Assembly: GCF_024362695.1 (NCBI RefSeq)
Contig: NC_065433.1
Span: 2,263,613 to 2,327,612 of the forward strand
DNA: 64,000 nucleotides
Direction of reading: 5' to 3'
DNA from: Pectinophora gossypiella
Taxonomy: Eukaryota; Arthropoda; Insecta; Lepidoptera; Gelechiidae
Position numbers and translations under genes: made by a program. Position 1 is the first letter of the stretch. Each line of letters starts with the position of its first letter. The notes under the pieces were generated by a model. It saw nothing but the letters and a program-made list of their open reading frames with translations, did no database searches and was not told the origin of the DNA. Positions 62,073 through 64,000 of this stretch are shown here, in pieces.

Positions 62073-62369
62073 GGCCCCGATTCCTGCAGACATCTCTTAA
62101 TTTTACTTTAAGTTATACCTGTCATTTTCTTATCCGCCGAAAAGGAAAGGGACGGATGATTGACAGCTCTTAATTTTAGGAAGAATGAGTAAATAAATGA
62201 ATAATCCGGGCGAATTTTTAGACGGTTGTTTTAGATTTGTGCTTAAAATTGACGTGTGTTCCATAAATTTTATGCTTGTCGATTACCCATCCCTTTCCTT
62301 TTCGGCGGATAAGAAAATGACAGATATAACCTAAAATAAAATTAGATGGTATTTACAGGAATTAGCACC
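62073..62369 (-). mobile_element. MITE-1, reverse, internally deleted
   Basis: 'ggccccgattcctgcagaca' to 'acaggaattagcacc'. About 80 bp of the centre is missing compared with 45720-46095. Confidence 0.85.
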
Positions 62370-62374
62370 AATGT

Positions 62375-62750
62375 ATGGGATTAAAATTTAAGAAAATCCC
62401 ATATTTTTAATCGACTTCAAAAAAGGTGGAGGTACTTACTCAATTCGTCGCGTTTATTTTTTTATTATCACTGTTTGGTTTACAACTTACGGCCCGCCGG
62501 ATTTTGTTTGAAAACGCAAACAAATGGGTGAATTTTTCAATTGACTATGTTTTTTTTTAGATTACCAAAGTGATTTGTTTCAATTTAGACAAATATTTTG
62601 TAGTTAAAAGTCACTTTGCAAATATGAGCTTTAGGTTGGAAAATTAGTGCTTTCAAAGGGTATTATTATATATATCCAGTACATCCTCACTATTCGTCAC
62701 AAATGCGGACGGTACCTTGCTGTTGGTCGACTTTTTTAAAACACCTTTGT
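62375..62750. other. AT-rich stretch, no gene seen
   Basis: 'taatcgacttcaaaaaaggt' near 62411 is the 'cgacttcaaa' repeat-end motif. Unassigned otherwise. Confidence 0.35.
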
Positions 62751-62757
62751 CATTTTT

Positions 62758-63313
62758 TCAGCCTGTCTAGTTGTTAGAGCGTTGCCTCACGATCTGAAGG
62801 TCCGGGTTCGTTTCCCGATTTCAAAAATATCTTTATTCAGTAGGTAACATAGTTACAGTTTGAATCGTAATTTTTTACATAACGAACGTCTCATCCGCCT
62901 AAAACTACTGCAGCTTGTCACAACCTGTATAGCCGAGGAAAAGAAGCTGCAAGTAAAACCTCGGCACAGGGCCCTAGACGTTCTTTTAAAAAAATCATAA
63001 AATATTGTTATACAATTGAGTAATTTATCTGCCTAATATCAGTTCTCAGACAGTTAATCCCAAATCACTTTGTGAGACTGTCCTTTGTTTGGTAAAGACA
63101 TTGCAGGCTTGAATCAGTTGATTGTCCGAAAAAGTGTGATGAGTCCGTGTTTTGGAAGGCACGTTAAGCCGTTGGTCCCGGTTATTACTTACTGATGTAA
63201 GTATGTAGTCGTTACATGAGTCGTGTCAGGGGTCTATGGCGGCTCAATAATAACCCTGCAGGGTTGATGGGGTTGGTAATCAACCTAACAACCCACACGA
63301 TAGAAGAAGAAGA
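62758..63313 (+). mobile_element. SINE-C split by LINE-B
   Basis: Head 'agcctgtctagttgttagag' and B box 'ggtccgggttcgtttcccga' end at ~62821. After the LINE-B insert it resumes at ~63063 with 'aatcactttgtgagactgtc', the core 'gcacgttaagccgttggtcc', 'gtcgttacatgagtcgtgtc' and 'caacccacacgatagaagaa'. The upstream half is SINE-1-like and the 3' half is SINE-C, so this copy links the two families. Confidence 0.82.
62822..63060 (-). mobile_element. LINE-B 3' end inserted in SINE-C
   Basis: 'tcaaaaatatctttattcag', 'ggtaacatagttacagtttg', 'ctcatccgcctaaaactact' and 'cacagggccctagacgttct'. Reverse complement of 55620-55870. Confidence 0.8.
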
Positions 63314-63440
63314 CTAACACAGTTGACTCGACCATTATAGATGCGGTTTCTCCACCTATCACGTTGGTCTAACATAAATCTTGGGTACTTAGTTAATCTT
63401 GCGATGGATGTTACTCTGACTACCCCAATCGCGATATAAT
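63314..63440 (+). mobile_element. SINE body fragment
   Basis: 'actaacacagttgactcgac' and 'ccacctatcacgttggtcta' parallel 15030-15150. Confidence 0.55.
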
Positions 63441-63549
63441 CGTGAAGGTATGCCAATGTGCTGTTCTTTTTAGAAGGCGGTAAAAGCGGTAGGTTCGCAG
63501 TAAAACTTGGGATTTTGTGAAATTCAACCTCTAAACGGGGTGAAAAGGG

Positions 63550-63895
63550 ATGGCAAAGGTTGTAAACTTCTATAGTTGTAGATTGATATATCTATTTGTT
63601 GTTATCTACAATAAGAACATACGTTTTTATCTAGTGAAAATGTCTATTGTCCTTGAGAATCATTACCGCATTCATTCTTTAACTAAAACTTCTAGACACG
63701 ATAGGCTTCGTAACTTATGCAACCTGCCTACAAACTACCTAAAACTAATAACGCATATGGCATGAGGACGTGGAAATACATTTTACCCGATATATTGAAT
63801 AAGTTACCTAAAGACAAACAAACGGACATACTAACATAAAAACATGTAAACGTACTTTAAAGAATTTATTTATACTTGGGTTCTAAAGATGTAAC
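63550..63895 (+). pseudogene. LINE reverse transcriptase C-terminal relic at the window edge
   Basis: Successive frames encode 'YRIHSLTKTSRHDRLRNLCN' with 'LPTNYLKLI', then (shifted) 'MRTWKYILPDILNKLPKDKQ', then (shifted) 'RTLKNLFILGF' and a stop. This order is that of the C-terminal end of jockey-like RT proteins. At least two frameshifts break it. 63900-64000 is the 3' UTR with 'ctgtaaataaatcatttgta'. Confidence 0.65.
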
Positions 63896-64000
63896 GTAAT
63901 GTTATGATATTATTGTAACGAGGGAGCAATTTTCATTCGCTTCTCGCATAAGCCTTATTCAGGCTGTAAATAAATCATTTGTAAAAGTGTTTTGAACAAA

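Overview
This is a gene-poor, AT-rich stretch of an animal nuclear genome, almost certainly from a lepidopteran (moth or butterfly). The evidence is the repeat content: tRNA-derived SINEs that read 'cccactgctgggcacaggcc' on one strand, Helitron/Lep1-like sequences with the 'gacgaagtcgcggg...agctagt' end, jockey-like LINE 3' ends with variable short-repeat tails, and many foldback MITEs. No complete host protein-coding gene, rRNA or true tRNA gene is visible. Family names such as MITE-1, SINE-2 or LINE-X are labels for this window only.

The only intact genes belong to one LTR retrotransposon of the Ty3/gypsy class, on the minus strand at 15320-24742. It has two 1384-bp LTRs at a constant offset of 8039 bp with no difference found by eye, TG...CA termini, a 4-bp ACTG target duplication, a tRNA-Lys-like primer binding site, a polypurine tract, an intact 416-aa gag, and an intact pol with protease, reverse transcriptase, RNase H and integrase. 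Pol lies in the -1 frame of gag, and a canonical A AAA AAC slippery heptamer sits directly before the gag stop. There is no env ORF. This is a very young, potentially active insertion.

Region by region: 1-4.3 kb holds SINE-1, MITE-1 and Helitron-like pieces. 4.47-6.6 kb is an interspersed element containing a minisatellite with an exact 134-bp period. 6.6-15.3 kb holds SINEs, LINE ends, palindromes and MITEs. 15.3-24.7 kb is the LTR element. 24.7-30.5 kb holds LINE 3' ends, a Helitron-like copy, SINE-2, SINE-1 and a pogo-like MITE. 30.7-35 kb is lower in recognisable repeats, with a GC-rich candidate exon, a possible solo LTR and a multi-arm foldback element. 35-55 kb is dense nested SINEs, MITEs and LINE relics. 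56.4-56.7 kb has a GC-rich promoter-like stretch and a short coding segment ending in a consensus splice donor, the best candidate for a host gene first exon. 57-64 kb holds foldback and inverted-repeat elements, a (CA)n tract, a four-unit tandem repeat, nested MITEs and a LINE relic at the right edge.

The most notable signals are the young gag-pol element with its frameshift site; a SINE family (SINE-2) whose head joins a tRNA-like A box to a 5S rRNA-like internal promoter, in three near-full-length copies (two with clean target duplications of 10 and 14 bp, one with 11 bp); a central core shared by SINE families with different heads; and several datable nested-insertion stacks, including one with an in-window empty site.
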